In this document: piece by piece, positions 1-8,563 of the stretch | How positions within the stretch are numbered: position 1 is the first letter of the stretch | Layout of the letters: each line of letters starts with the position of its first letter | Assembly: GCF_900101845.1 (NCBI RefSeq) | Contig: NZ_FNAM01000001.1 | Span: forward strand, 1 to 64,000 | From: Sporomusa acidovorans | GTDB taxonomy: Bacteria; Bacillota; Negativicutes; Sporomusales; Sporomusaceae | Direction of reading: 5' to 3' | Length of the DNA: 64,000 bases | The notes under the pieces: generated by a model | Told to the model about the DNA's origin: nothing | The model's input: the letters and a program-made list of their open reading frames with translations, nothing else | The model's database searches: none | Position numbers and translations under genes: made by a program

Positions 1-279
1 AGCCATAATTTGCGTAAAGGCCACAGCGAATGCTTTGGGTGAAATCAGTTGCAGCACTCTGGCAAAGGTTAAACGGCTTGGTATACCGTTTTCCAAAGAA
101 AGGATCGTATTAAGCCATTGCTTTCGGCTAACCGCGAAATCATAGATTTCTAGCGCACTATTAGCATTACAGGTTACTGCAAATAAACAGATGAGTAATA
201 TGTCCGATAGCTTATGTTTAATCTTCCATGCCTGTCGTGGATCTGACACTTTTTCTAATATCGCAATGAGATTTTCCAT
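1..279 (-). CDS. ISAs1-family transposase, N-terminal part (cut by window edge)
   Basis: The reverse strand is open from an ATG at 279 to the window edge (93 codons), with a GAGGTGAAG ribosome site just upstream. It begins MENLIAILEKVSDPRQAWK, continues with a hydrophobic LSDILLICLFAVTC stretch, then an ENGIPSRLTFARVLQLI segment. This order (DPR, HxLxDIL, NGIPSxxTFxRV) is that of the DDE_Tnp_1-associated N-terminal domain of ISAs1/H-repeat transposases. The catalytic DDE core lies outside the window, so intactness cannot be judged. Confidence 0.85.
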   Translation of the reverse strand, partial: MENLIAILEKVSDPRQAWKIKHKLSDILLICLFAVTCNANSALEIYDFAVSRKQWLNTILSLENGIPSRLTFARVLQLISPKAFAVAFTQIMA

Positions 280-362
280 CTTCTTCACCTCATTGCCTTA
301 TATTTTCTATTTCTCTCTTTTTTCCTCTTTTTTTATAACTTATTTTTCATGAACATCCCCTG
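1..362 (-). mobile_element. Right-hand end of an ISAs1-like insertion sequence
   Basis: The transposase fragment is followed by about 80 noncoding bases ending in CATGAACATCCCCTG (348-362). Read inward this begins CAGGGGATGTTCATG, which resembles the CAGGG-type terminal inverted repeats of ISAs1 elements. I place the outer edge at 362. The other end and any target-site duplication lie off the window, so the exact boundary is inferred. Confidence 0.6.
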
Positions 363-381
363 TCAGGTAACTGTTTTTCAG

Positions 382-410
382 TAGTCAAAATACAAAATAT
401 ATGCTAAAAT
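382..410 (+). promoter_or_regulatory. Candidate SigmaA promoter of aroQ
   Basis: TAGTCA (382-387) is followed by a 17-base spacer and TAAAAT (405-410) with an extended TG at 402-403. It is the only reasonable vegetative promoter between the IS end and aroQ. The -35 matches consensus at four of six positions. Confidence 0.45.
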
Positions 411-487
411 GTTAAAGTTAGTACATAAATGTATATTCTGCTAGAGTTATATTGTCCATACAGACTAATTGGTGCGGAGGTGATGGG

Positions 488-946
488 GTGGAAGCATCAA
501 AAAAACGAGTTTTGGTTCTCCATGGGCCTAACCTTAATTTACTCGGCAAACGTGAGCCGGACATATACGGTGCAACTACGCTTCAGACTATTAATGATAG
601 ATTAAATGCGCGGGCAGCAGAGCTTGGGTTAGAATTAACCATTATTCAGACTAACTACGAAGGTAAAATGATCGATGCCATCCAGCAAGCTCAGGACAAC
701 TATGCCTGTATTATTATTAATCCTGCTGCCTTTACCCATTACAGTGTGGCAGTAAGAGATGCGCTGGCGGCTATAAATGTGCCAGCCATTGAGGTACATT
801 TATCTAATATTTACCGTAGAGAAGAATTTCGCCATCATTCCGTTATTTCGCCTGTAGCTGTTGGCCAGATAGCCGGTTTTGGCGCAGATGGTTATTTATT
901 AGCTTTAGAGGCTGCAGTTTGTCTAATTAGGGGTGCGAGTTTATGA
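488..946 (+). CDS. aroQ: Type II 3-dehydroquinate dehydratase
   Basis: Converts 3-dehydroquinate to 3-dehydroshikimate, third step of the shikimate pathway, in the cytoplasm. The 152-residue length is normal for the small dodecameric type II enzyme. Visible motifs are HGPNLNLLG (12-20), the catalytic tyrosine in REPDIYG (Y27), the INPAAFTHYS segment with N78 and H84, and EVHLSN with H104. I chose GTG 488 because GGAGGTGAT lies just upstream and the domain begins at once; an open frame back to a TTG at 452 has no ribosome site. The stop overlaps the next start (ATGA), so the peptidase gene is probably co-transcribed. aroF and aroA lie about 54 kb downstream. Confidence 0.95.
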   Translation: MEASKKRVLVLHGPNLNLLGKREPDIYGATTLQTINDRLNARAAELGLELTIIQTNYEGKMIDAIQQAQDNYACIIINPAAFTHYSVAVRDALAAINVPAIEVHLSNIYRREEFRHHSVISPVAVGQIAGFGADGYLLALEAAVCLIRGASL

Positions 947-2010
947 TGCAACGACGCTTGGCGAATATTCATAAATTAATAGCGGAATATGACCTTGATG
1001 CTATCATCGTAACTAAACCGGAAAACCGCAGGTATTTTAGCGGGTTTACCGGCTCTGCTGGTTTGCTGTTGATTGGCAAAAAAACGCAAATGTTGTTTAC
1101 CGACTTTAGATATATCGAGCAGGCCAAAGCTCAAGCACCGGAGTATAAAATAGTTCGCCATGGGACAGCAGTATTTGATATAGTGGCGGATACAGCGAAA
1201 AAGCTGGATATTACCCGTATTGGTTTTGAAAGTGACTTTGTAACCTGGGACATTTATCAGATGGTAAAGGAGTCTTTTAAGTCGGTAGAGCTGCGGCCCA
1301 TTAAGCTGGATGCGTTGCGCAGGAAAAAAGATAAGGATGAACTTAAGCTTTTGCGAAAAGCTGTTGAGATTGCTGATGCGGCTTTTAATCAGGTAATAAC
1401 AATCATAAAACCCGGAATAACCGAGTTGGAAATCGCCTTGGAACTTGAATATCAAATGCGCAAATTTGGTTCAGAAAAACCTGCTTTTGATACAATTGTA
1501 GCTTCCGGAGACCGAGGGGCTATGCCACATGGTCAGGCGTCGGATAGAGTTATTGAAGCCGGCGATTTTATAACAATGGATTTTGGTGCGGTTTACCGGG
1601 GCTATCATTCTGATATAACGCGAACAGTTGTCGCCGGCAAAGCCAATGATAAACAGCGTGAAATATATAATATTGTCTTAAATTCCCAATTAGCAGGGAT
1701 TAAGGCGGTAGTTGCAGGTAAAACGGGTAAGGAAGTCGATGCGGTTGCCCGGCGGATAATCACTGATGCCGGCTATGGCGATTATTTTGGACACGGCTTA
1801 GGCCATGGGGTTGGGCTTTATATTCACGAAGAGCCCAGGTTGTCCCCTGCCAGCGACAGCATATTGTCAACTGGCATGGTTGTATCAGTTGAGCCTGGAA
1901 TTTATCTGCCCGGTTGGGGCGGCGTACGTATCGAAGATTTGGTTGTAGTTTCCGATACTGGTTGTGAAATTCTTACAGCCAGTAAGAAGAAATTAATAGA
2001 ATTAATCTAA
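943..2010 (+). CDS. pepQ: Xaa-Pro aminopeptidase / M24 metallopeptidase
   Basis: A pita-bread fold dimetal peptidase of 355 residues that removes or releases residues next to proline from peptides. The N-terminal creatinase-like domain spans roughly residues 1-125 and the catalytic M24 domain 130-350. Metal ligands are visible in TMDFGAVYRGYHSDITR (two Asp), FGHGLGHGVG (His), SVEPGIYLPG (Glu) and GVRIEDLV (Glu). Two consecutive ATGs (943, 946) are possible starts. It sits between aroQ and efp as in Bacillus (yqhT). Family and fold are clear; whether it is an aminopeptidase (PepP/YpdF-like) or a prolidase is not settled by sequence alone. Confidence 0.92.
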   Translation: MMQRRLANIHKLIAEYDLDAIIVTKPENRRYFSGFTGSAGLLLIGKKTQMLFTDFRYIEQAKAQAPEYKIVRHGTAVFDIVADTAKKLDITRIGFESDFVTWDIYQMVKESFKSVELRPIKLDALRRKKDKDELKLLRKAVEIADAAFNQVITIIKPGITELEIALELEYQMRKFGSEKPAFDTIVASGDRGAMPHGQASDRVIEAGDFITMDFGAVYRGYHSDITRTVVAGKANDKQREIYNIVLNSQLAGIKAVVAGKTGKEVDAVARRIITDAGYGDYFGHGLGHGVGLYIHEEPRLSPASDSILSTGMVVSVEPGIYLPGWGGVRIEDLVVVSDTGCEILTASKKKLIELI

Positions 2011-2038
2011 TTTGACCGAACTATGGGGAGGCTAATTC

Positions 2039-2596
2039 ATGATTTCAGTTAATGATTTTCGTACAGGAGTAACAGTTGAGATTGATGGCGATGTCTGGCA
2101 AGTAGTCGATTTCCAACATGTAAAGCCAGGCAAGGGTGCCGCCTTTGTCAGAGCAAAGCTAAAAAACGGTCGTACTGGTGCGGTCGTTGAACGTACTTTT
2201 AATGCCGGTGAAAAATTGCCGAAAGCGCATGTTGACCGCCGTGAAATGCAGTATCTCTATGAGAGTGACGGCATGTATAATCTAATGGATAATGAGACAT
2301 TTGAACAGATTGCTATGTCAGCCGAGCAAATGGGCGATGCTACAAAATTTTTAAAAGAAAATATGAATATTGCCGTCCTGTTTTTCCAAGGCAATGTGAT
2401 CGGCATTGATTTGCCGATGTCAGTGGAACTTACGGTTGTTGAAACTGACCCTGGTATCCGGGGTGATACTGCTACTGGTGGAACAAAACCGGCAAAATTG
2501 GAAACAGGTCATGTTGTACGCGTACCTCTCTTTATAAATGTTGGTGAGGTGCTCAGAATTGATACCCGTACCGGGGAATATATCGAACGCGCTTAA
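2039..2596 (+). CDS. efp: Translation elongation factor P
   Basis: Rescues ribosomes stalled at polyproline by entering between the P and E sites. At 185 residues it has the normal length: KOW-like domain I, then two OB domains, with the family signature near the C-terminus (about residues 150-170). The tip lysine is K32 in [10 protein letters not shown], the position that carries the modification where EF-P is modified. The ATG follows GGGGAGGC at a good distance. It is the last of the aroQ-peptidase-efp group. Confidence 0.97.
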   Translation: MISVNDFRTGVTVEIDGDVWQVVDFQHVKPGKGAAFVRAKLKNGRTGAVVERTFNAGEKLPKAHVDRREMQYLYESDGMYNLMDNETFEQIAMSAEQMGDATKFLKENMNIAVLFFQGNVIGIDLPMSVELTVVETDPGIRGDTATGGTKPAKLETGHVVRVPLFINVGEVLRIDTRTGEYIERA

Positions 2597-2617
2597 GTAG
2601 AATATCAGAAAGCGGAA

Positions 2618-2697
2618 AACCTCCTTAGTTATGTTTTAATAAGCATTGGACATACTACAAATAGTATCCGATGTTTAGAACATAGCTAAAGGGGGTT
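2618..2697 (+). promoter_or_regulatory. Large imperfect hairpin that covers the next gene's ribosome site
   Basis: Bases 2618-2655 and 2664-2697 are imperfect reverse complements, with outer paired blocks AACCTCCTTAG and CTAAAGGGGGTT and further pairing inward around a short AT-rich loop. The right arm contains AAAGGGGGT, the ribosome site of the gene starting at 2706, and the left arm supplies the complementary CCTCC. Folding in RNA would hide the ribosome site. A terminator for efp is possible but no T-run follows the stem. Confidence 0.6.
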
Positions 2698-2705
2698 AAA
2701 TTTTT

Positions 2706-3173
2706 ATGAGAAATCTCAAAGAGAAAGTGGCCTATTTACATGGATTAACACAAGGGCTTAATGTTAACGAGCATTCATCCGAAGGTAAAATTTTAATCCA
2801 TATTATTGATGTACTTGATTCATTTGCCGACGAAGTTCAGAATGTCAACCTTGCCCAGGTTGAACTTGAAGATTATGTTGAATCAATTGACGAGGATTTA
2901 ACTGACCTTGAAGAAGAATTTTATGAAGATATTGATGATGATTACAGCGAGGGGGATTTCTCAGAGGACATTGATGATGATATGGTTGAAATGGCCTGCC
3001 CGGATTGCCATGAACTAGTTACCTTTGAATCCGGAATACTGGATGATGATGATGATATTGAAGTAACCTGTCCGTACTGCGGCAGCGTTGTTTACGATAA
3101 TACTCTGGATATTACAGATAACGGCCCTCATGATATCAGTCAAACTAACCATATCATGCATCCAGGTGTATAA
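2706..3173 (+). CDS. Acidic zinc-ribbon protein (CD1247-like)
   Basis: A 155-residue cytoplasmic protein with three parts: a helical N-terminus (1-60), a strongly acidic Asp/Glu middle (about 60-95), and a single zinc ribbon made of CPDC and CPYC knuckles near residues 98-101 and 120-123. This layout matches a small family seen beside efp and spoIIIA in Clostridia and Negativicutes, named after the CD1247 N-terminal domain. Its function is not known to me. It stands alone between a hairpin leader and a terminator, so its expression is probably set independently of efp and spoIIIA. Confidence 0.75.
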   Translation: MRNLKEKVAYLHGLTQGLNVNEHSSEGKILIHIIDVLDSFADEVQNVNLAQVELEDYVESIDEDLTDLEEEFYEDIDDDYSEGDFSEDIDDDMVEMACPDCHELVTFESGILDDDDDIEVTCPYCGSVVYDNTLDITDNGPHDISQTNHIMHPGV

Positions 3174-3183
3174 GAAATTTCTC

Positions 3184-3217
3184 GACTTGGCGATATAACG
3201 CCAGGTCTTTCTTTTTT
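3184..3217 (+). terminator. Rho-independent terminator after zinc-ribbon gene
   Basis: Nine-base stem GACTTGGCG / CGCCAGGTC with a six-base loop, followed by TTTCTTTTTT. It separates the zinc-ribbon gene from the spoIIIA operon. Confidence 0.9.
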
Positions 3218-3218
3218 G

Positions 3219-3247
3219 TCATAATTTATTTTGAGAATACATATCTA
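3219..3247 (+). promoter_or_regulatory. Possible SigmaE-type promoter of spoIIIA
   Basis: TCATAAT (3219-3225), a 14-base spacer, and CATATCTA (3240-3247) partly fit the SigmaE pattern KMATATT / CATACAMT. SigmaE control of spoIIIA is known in Bacillus. The -10 match is only partial. Confidence 0.35.
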
Positions 3248-3301
3248 TGTAAAGAAAAAAGAATATAGGTAAAGTGTTTAATTACTGTAAGGATGATAAA
3301 C

Positions 3302-4309
3302 ATGATCAATATTCATCAGGTCTTACTACAGCATATATATCCGATTCTGCCGTCTCACCTGTCGCAGATCATTAACTCAGTCTCGGACAATGTTTTGTTT
3401 AAGCTTACTGAAATCCGTATTAGGGCAAACCAGCCGCTATTGTTAGTTTTGGGTAGTAATAATGACATAATGGTATCCGCTTCCGGGGAAGTAACGAATC
3501 AGTTTCAAGCCTATCATTGTACTAGGCAGGACTTGCTAACAACTTTTCAATTGATCTGTAAAAATTCTGTTTATGCTTTCGAACGGGAAGTAAGGCAAGG
3601 GTTCCTGACGATTAGCGGCGGACACCGGGTCGGTTTAGCAGGGCACGCAGCAGCTTTTGACGGAACAGTTAAGACACTTAACCATATTAGTTCGTTAAAT
3701 ATTCGTTTAGCGAGGGCTATAGCCGGCTGTGCGGAGGTTGTTTTACCTTTTGTTATTAACAGCAATACGCAAAGCGTATATAACACCTTGCTGGTTTCGC
3801 CTCCCTGCTGTGGTAAAACGACGATGTTACGGGACCTAATTCGGCAATTAAGTACAGGTAATGCCGCATTGGGGATTAAAGGTGTACAAATTGGCTTAGT
3901 GGATGAACGCTCAGAAATTGCTGCCTGCGAGAATGGCATTCCGAGTGTGGATCTAGGTCCGCGCGTTGATGTACTGGATGCTTGTCCTAAGGCAAAAGGG
4001 TTATTAATGCTTATCCGTTCCATGGCTCCGGCAGTAGTGGCAACAGACGAATTGGGACGGGAGGAAGACGCCTACGCGGTCCGGGAGGCCATTCATGCCG
4101 GCGTAAGCGTAATTGCCACTGTTCATAGCCGGACATTAAATGAACTGCGTGAGCGTCCGTATATTGGTGAATTGGTACAGCAAAAGCTGTTTGAACGTTA
4201 TGTTATTTTAAGTAATCGCTTAGGCCCAGGAACCATTGAAGAAATCTATGATGCTCTTAGGGATACGGTAGTGTATACCGGTTTAAATGAGGTGAAGGTA
4301 TGTGGTTAA
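3302..4309 (+). CDS. spoIIIAA: Stage III sporulation protein AA, channel ATPase
   Basis: ATPase of the SpoIIIA-SpoIIQ complex joining mother cell and forespore, related to secretion-superfamily ATPases. 335 residues. The Walker A segment is SPPCCGKTTMLRD near residue 165, followed by DERSEIAA and an ATDELGREEDA Walker B-like acidic motif. ATG 3302 is preferred over ATG 3293, since TAAGG touches the latter and is well spaced for the former. First gene of a complete eight-gene operon; its end overlaps spoIIIAB by ten bases. Confidence 0.96.
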   Translation: MINIHQVLLQHIYPILPSHLSQIINSVSDNVLFKLTEIRIRANQPLLLVLGSNNDIMVSASGEVTNQFQAYHCTRQDLLTTFQLICKNSVYAFEREVRQGFLTISGGHRVGLAGHAAAFDGTVKTLNHISSLNIRLARAIAGCAEVVLPFVINSNTQSVYNTLLVSPPCCGKTTMLRDLIRQLSTGNAALGIKGVQIGLVDERSEIAACENGIPSVDLGPRVDVLDACPKAKGLLMLIRSMAPAVVATDELGREEDAYAVREAIHAGVSVIATVHSRTLNELRERPYIGELVQQKLFERYVILSNRLGPGTIEEIYDALRDTVVYTGLNEVKVCG

Positions 4310-4818
4310 AAATATTGGGAAGTATGTTGGTTATTACTGCCGGAACATCTATTGGATTCAGTTTAGCCTCACGCTATGTTGAGCGCCCCCGTCAGATACG
4401 CCAGCTAATTAGCTGTTTGTCGGCTTTAAAGTCACACATAAATTACGCGGCAGTACCGCTGCCGGAGGCTTTATCACAATGTACCTGTGGTGTTGCCGGC
4501 CCAGTAGCGGAATTCTTTCATACTATGTCATTATTGCTTGCGAATAACGGCTGGTTGACGCCACAGGCCGCAATGGAGCAAGCTCTTAAAGAATCCAAAC
4601 AGCTTATTCTAAATCAGCCGGAGCGAGAGATTCTTGCCGTATTTAGCGCAAATCTAGGCAGCATGGATCAGGAAGAACAGGTTAAATCACTGGAATTGGT
4701 TCACGAGCAATTAGCCAGGCTTCAGTGTGAGGCGGAGAGACTCTGTGAACAAAACGTCAAAATGTGCCGATATTTGGGCATTTGTGGTGGTTTAGCAGTA
4801 GTCATAATTTTAATATAG
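4300..4818 (+). CDS. spoIIIAB: Stage III sporulation protein AB
   Basis: 172 residues with one membrane helix at each end (about 5-25 and 153-170) and a helical middle containing the family-typical PRQIRQL and MDQEEQVK stretches. SpoIIIAB resembles GspF-type secretion platform proteins and acts in the mother-cell membrane with the AA ATPase. The start overlaps the end of spoIIIAA and follows GAGGTGAAGG. Confidence 0.95.
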   Translation: MWLKILGSMLVITAGTSIGFSLASRYVERPRQIRQLISCLSALKSHINYAAVPLPEALSQCTCGVAGPVAEFFHTMSLLLANNGWLTPQAAMEQALKESKQLILNQPEREILAVFSANLGSMDQEEQVKSLELVHEQLARLQCEAERLCEQNVKMCRYLGICGGLAVVIILI

Positions 4819-4856
4819 TCAGCAATGTTATACGCATAAGGAGAGGAGAGTAGAAT

Positions 4857-5054
4857 ATGGGCTTGGACGTTTTGTTTAAAATTGCCGGAGTCGGTATTTT
4901 AATTTCAGTTATTCATACGGCGCTCAAACAAGCCGGAAAAGAGGATATGGCGCATTTATGTACACTCGCCGGTTTTAGCCTTGTCTTATTATGGGTTGTA
5001 GAATTATTAGGGCGGCTTTTTAACACCGTCCAGGATGTTTTTAAGTTGTTCTAA
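4857..5054 (+). CDS. spoIIIAC: Stage III sporulation protein AC
   Basis: A 65-residue, two-helix membrane protein (about 5-22 and 33-55) joined by a KQAGKEDMA loop characteristic of SpoIIIAC. A minor channel subunit in the outer forespore membrane. A strong AAGGAGAGGAG precedes the ATG. Confidence 0.95.
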   Translation: MGLDVLFKIAGVGILISVIHTALKQAGKEDMAHLCTLAGFSLVLLWVVELLGRLFNTVQDVFKLF

Positions 5055-5069
5055 GGGGTTGTAGACGCC

Positions 5070-5456
5070 ATGGAAATCATCCAAATTATTGGTTTGGGGT
5101 TTGTTGTTACGCTCTTAATTTTAATTATTAAACAACAACGGCCGGAATTAGCTATACAGCTCGGGCTAACACTTTCGGCTATCATTTTTTTAATGGTTCT
5201 CAGCAAGCTTGATGTTGTTCTCGATTTATTCCGGGACTTGGCTGAAAAAGCCAATATCAGTCAGATGTATCTGAATACGATTCTGAAGATTATTGGCATA
5301 GCCTATGTTACTGAATTTGGTGCTCAAGTTTGTCGGGATGCCGGTGAAGGGGCAGTTGCCGGCAAAATTGAATTTGCCGGCAAAATATTGGTCATGGTAT
5401 TGGCAATACCCATTATTGCGTTGGTATTAGATACTATTGTAAGACTCATTCCTTAA
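5070..5456 (+). CDS. spoIIIAD: Stage III sporulation protein AD
   Basis: 128 residues with four likely membrane helices and the family segment around ILKIIGIAYVTEFGAQVCRDAGE (residues 71-93). Paralogous in style to SpoIIIAC; both are small membrane parts of the feeding channel. It follows spoIIIAC by 15 bases with AAGGGG upstream. Confidence 0.95.
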   Translation: MEIIQIIGLGFVVTLLILIIKQQRPELAIQLGLTLSAIIFLMVLSKLDVVLDLFRDLAEKANISQMYLNTILKIIGIAYVTEFGAQVCRDAGEGAVAGKIEFAGKILVMVLAIPIIALVLDTIVRLIP

Positions 5457-5468
5457 GGTGGAATGCAC

Positions 5469-6626
5469 GTGAAAAAAATAATAATAGCATTATTGTTCAT
5501 GTTGTGTAGTAATATTGCTTGGGCAGCAACTGATTCCGGTCCGGAGTTACCTATGGACTTGCTTGATAGTTCATCGCTTAACAATGTTAACCATTTTATT
5601 CAACTCGTTAATACAGAGCTGAATGAGGAGGTTCCGCTTTTAACTGCTTCCACAATGAAAGAGATCGCATCCAAGGGGCTTAACTTTAATTGGCAAAATC
5701 TTAGTACTAAATTTCTATCATACTTTCTAACAGAGTTATCAACCAATCTTCATCTTATGGGTAAATTGCTATTTTTGGCCGTATTATGTGCACTATTACA
5801 GAACTTGCAAAATTCTTTTGAACAATCAGCAATTTCTTTATTAGCTTATAGTGTTTGTTTCATCTTTTTATGTGTCATTGCCTTAAGCGCCTTTTATAAT
5901 GGTTTAACACTTGCCAGAGAAACGGTAAACAATATGGTCGGTTTTATGGAAGCGCTCTTGCCTCTTTTGTTATCACTATTGGCGGGAGTTGGGGCGTTAA
6001 CATCGGCAGCACTGCTTACTCCCCTCATGTTATTGGTTGTCAGCGCAACCAGTGTTATTGTAAAGGACGTTATCTTACCCTTATTGTTTTTAACCGCGCT
6101 GTTAGAATGTGTTAACTATCTGTCAGGCAAATATTCCCTCAGTAATTTAACCGGAGTACTGAAACAAGCCGGCATGGTCATATTGGGGTTAGTTTTAGTC
6201 ATATTTATTGGAATTGTCAGTGTCCAGGGGGTTGCTGGGAGTGTTGCCGATGGCTTGACTTTAAGAACGGCTAAGTATGCGACCGCTACATTCATTCCAG
6301 TTGTAGGCAAAATGTTTTCCGATACTGTGGAACTAGTCATGGGGGCATCTCTCTTATTAAAAAACGCTGTAGGTATTTTTGGTGTATCGGCTATTGCCTT
6401 ACTTTGTGCCTTGCCGCTTATCAAGCTGCTTTCCTTAGCTGCGATTATGAAAATTGTCGGCGCTTTGATTCAGCCTATGGGTGATGAAAAAATGGCAAAA
6501 TGCCTCGATTCTATGGGAAATAATTTATTATTGGTGTTTGGCGCCGTGCTTACGGTGGTATTGATGTTTTTTTTGATTGTTACCATGATTATTGGGGTTG
6601 GCAGCGTTACTATGATGCTTCGCTAG
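5469..6626 (+). CDS. spoIIIAE: Stage III sporulation protein AE
   Basis: Largest membrane subunit of the SpoIIIA channel, about 385 residues. It starts with a signal sequence (VKKIIIALLFMLCSNIAWAA) and has roughly seven further hydrophobic helices from residue 90 to the end. I prefer GTG 5469 over the in-frame ATG at 5463, because AAGGTGG at 5455-5461 is seven bases from the GTG but only one from the ATG. Confidence 0.95.
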   Translation: MKKIIIALLFMLCSNIAWAATDSGPELPMDLLDSSSLNNVNHFIQLVNTELNEEVPLLTASTMKEIASKGLNFNWQNLSTKFLSYFLTELSTNLHLMGKLLFLAVLCALLQNLQNSFEQSAISLLAYSVCFIFLCVIALSAFYNGLTLARETVNNMVGFMEALLPLLLSLLAGVGALTSAALLTPLMLLVVSATSVIVKDVILPLLFLTALLECVNYLSGKYSLSNLTGVLKQAGMVILGLVLVIFIGIVSVQGVAGSVADGLTLRTAKYATATFIPVVGKMFSDTVELVMGASLLLKNAVGIFGVSAIALLCALPLIKLLSLAAIMKIVGALIQPMGDEKMAKCLDSMGNNLLLVFGAVLTVVLMFFLIVTMIIGVGSVTMMLR

Positions 6627-6641
6627 GAGTGGTACATAAGG

Positions 6642-7262
6642 ATGATAGCCTACATCACCGTTTGGATCAAAAATATTATTTTTGTTGTCTTATTTGCCTC
6701 CTTTCTGGAACTCTTACTGCCGAGTAACAGTATGCAAAGGTTTGTTAGAGTTATAATCGGTTTATTTATTATGCTGGCTATTTTAAACCCTGTGATTGAC
6801 GTTATTGAAAGTAAAACAGCAGCCAATCAGCTACCTGTACTGGCAACAGGTTTTGACAACGAAGCAGTTAATACGGACATCCTTAATGCAGTTAATCATG
6901 TTGCAGAAAAACGCGATCTTATGGCGCGCGATTTATATATACGGGATTTATCCAAACAAATCCGGGCAACCGTCATGGCCATTGACGGTGTTAAAGACGC
7001 CAAGGTGACGATTAGTCTTGAGCCTGCCACAGCGTCATTAAGTAAAATAAAGAATATAGTGATTTACATTGAACCGGGGACTACCGCGGAAAAAGGAAAA
7101 ATCGCAAAAATAGCCATTGGCAATGCCTCGACGGAAACAGTCCAGGATTCCGGTAATTTGCCGGTTACGGTAGTTGAAAAAACGAAAAAGACCGTAGCTG
7201 AGTTGTACCAGCTTAAGACAAGTCAAATTGACGTGAAACGAATGAAGGAGGGTAAGAAATGA
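6642..7262 (+). CDS. spoIIIAF: Stage III sporulation protein AF
   Basis: 206 residues: two N-terminal membrane helices (about 8-22 and 33-50) followed by a soluble ring-building-type domain. SpoIIIAF in Bacillus has a small ring-building motif fold facing the intermembrane space. The end overlaps spoIIIAG by four bases. Confidence 0.93.
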   Translation: MIAYITVWIKNIIFVVLFASFLELLLPSNSMQRFVRVIIGLFIMLAILNPVIDVIESKTAANQLPVLATGFDNEAVNTDILNAVNHVAEKRDLMARDLYIRDLSKQIRATVMAIDGVKDAKVTISLEPATASLSKIKNIVIYIEPGTTAEKGKIAKIAIGNASTETVQDSGNLPVTVVEKTKKTVAELYQLKTSQIDVKRMKEGKK

Positions 7263-7873
7263 GTGCTTCTGGAATTTCTTTGAAAGAATGGCTTTTGGGA
7301 GCAAAAAAAATTATACCTGGGGCATTTTTGAAAGACGGCGTGATTAATACCCGATTGATTTGGCTTGGAGTGCTGGGAATCTTTCTGTTGATTGTAGGGG
7401 GAATTTATGAGCCATTTACTGTTCCGAAGCCGAGTATTTCAACAGAAAGCGGCCAAGTAGCACCTCTTGTCAGCCGTAGTTATGAAGAAATTCTTGAGAG
7501 CAAGGTTGGCAATCTGTTAGCGCAAGTTAAAGGTGCAGGTGCTGTGTCTGTAAGTATAACGTTAGAGAGAAGCGGTAAACAGGAGCATGCTAAAAATATT
7601 ATTAAGGAGACAAAAACTATACAGGAAAAAGATAATACAGGCGGCATTCGCACGACCACAGAGACCAAAGAATCCGAACAAGTACTGTTAAGTAAAGAAA
7701 ATGGAGCTGATAAACCAGTAATGGTTCAGGAATATAAGCCGGTTATTAAAGGTGTATTGGTTGTTGCGGAAGGAGCTAATGATTCAACGGTAAAAGCCAA
7801 TCTTACCAAAGCGATAGAATCCTGTTTGGGAATTCCGTCATATAAAATTACAGTTTTACCCCAAAGAAAGTGA
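7259..7873 (+). CDS. spoIIIAG: Stage III sporulation protein AG
   Basis: 204 residues with one membrane helix (about 36-54) and an extracytoplasmic domain. SpoIIIAG forms the large ring of the channel between forespore membranes. The segment from LLAQVKGAG to VSITLERSG and the later GVLVVAEGA are the ring-building-motif halves, separated by a charged insertion (about 105-150). GGAGGG upstream of the ATG. Confidence 0.94.
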   Translation: MSASGISLKEWLLGAKKIIPGAFLKDGVINTRLIWLGVLGIFLLIVGGIYEPFTVPKPSISTESGQVAPLVSRSYEEILESKVGNLLAQVKGAGAVSVSITLERSGKQEHAKNIIKETKTIQEKDNTGGIRTTTETKESEQVLLSKENGADKPVMVQEYKPVIKGVLVVAEGANDSTVKANLTKAIESCLGIPSYKITVLPQRK

Positions 7874-7886
7874 GGCGCTAAAAATT

Positions 7887-8429
7887 ATGAAAATAATTTC
7901 GGTTTTTTCGGTAAATAAGCTGGGAAGGTTGGCTGCCCTATTTGTAGCATTGGGTGTATTATTATTGGTAATCAGCGGCGTCTGGAACTGTATCCAGGAT
8001 ATTTTGGATGCCAGGGCAAATCGGTCTAATGCTATGCAGGTTACAAAACAGGTGGCCTCTGAACAGGTTGTACCGGTAATGGCTCCGGACTTTTTTACTG
8101 AGTATCGTTTGGAAAGAGATAAAATAAGAAGTGAACGGACAGATCTTTTACGGGAAATTATTCAAAATGCCAAAACAGAAGATAGTAAACAACAAGCACA
8201 AGAGGCTATTCTTAAAATGACGCTAGAAAAACAGCGCGAAGCGGAGATGGAAAATCTCATTAAGGCCAAAGGATTCAGTGATGCTTTGGTCTTTATCCGT
8301 GACAATTCCGTCAGTGCAGTAGTAAAAACAACGGCTTTAACGCGCGAAGAGGTCGTACAAGTAGCTGATGTGATCAGCCGTATTTCCGGCGTTAAACCTG
8401 GGGACATTACTGTAAGTGCAAAACCATGA
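7887..8429 (+). CDS. spoIIIAH: Stage III sporulation protein AH
   Basis: 180 residues with a single membrane helix (about 13-35), a helical linker, and a C-terminal ring-building (YscJ/FliF-like) domain ending VKPGDITVSAKP. In Bacillus it binds SpoIIQ from the forespore across the intermembrane space; no spoIIQ is visible here. Last gene of the operon. Confidence 0.94.
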   Translation: MKIISVFSVNKLGRLAALFVALGVLLLVISGVWNCIQDILDARANRSNAMQVTKQVASEQVVPVMAPDFFTEYRLERDKIRSERTDLLREIIQNAKTEDSKQQAQEAILKMTLEKQREAEMENLIKAKGFSDALVFIRDNSVSAVVKTTALTREEVVQVADVISRISGVKPGDITVSAKP

Positions 8430-8466
8430 GCAAGCTATTCGACTTTTTCTTATTTTTTTAGTCAAA

Positions 8467-8495
8467 TTGTAAAAATGGAAAAAGCTTGGTATAAT
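8467..8495 (+). promoter_or_regulatory. SigmaA promoter of the Asp23 cluster
   Basis: TTGTAA (8467-8472), exactly 17 bases, then TATAAT (8490-8495). This separates the vegetatively expressed envelope cluster from the sporulation operon upstream. Confidence 0.75.
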
Positions 8496-8563
8496 AATAG
8501 AGTTATAAGATTTCTGCTCATGTAATAGTTTTACTATCCAGTTGATTTCTTGGGGGGGTTGGA

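Noticed and set aside
976-1455. Reverse-strand open frame of 159 codons
   Set aside because: It is a shadow of the M24 peptidase gene, with low-complexity composition and no ribosome site.
3571-4023. Reverse-strand open frame of 150 codons
   Set aside because: It lies wholly inside spoIIIAA, whose motifs are clear on the + strand.
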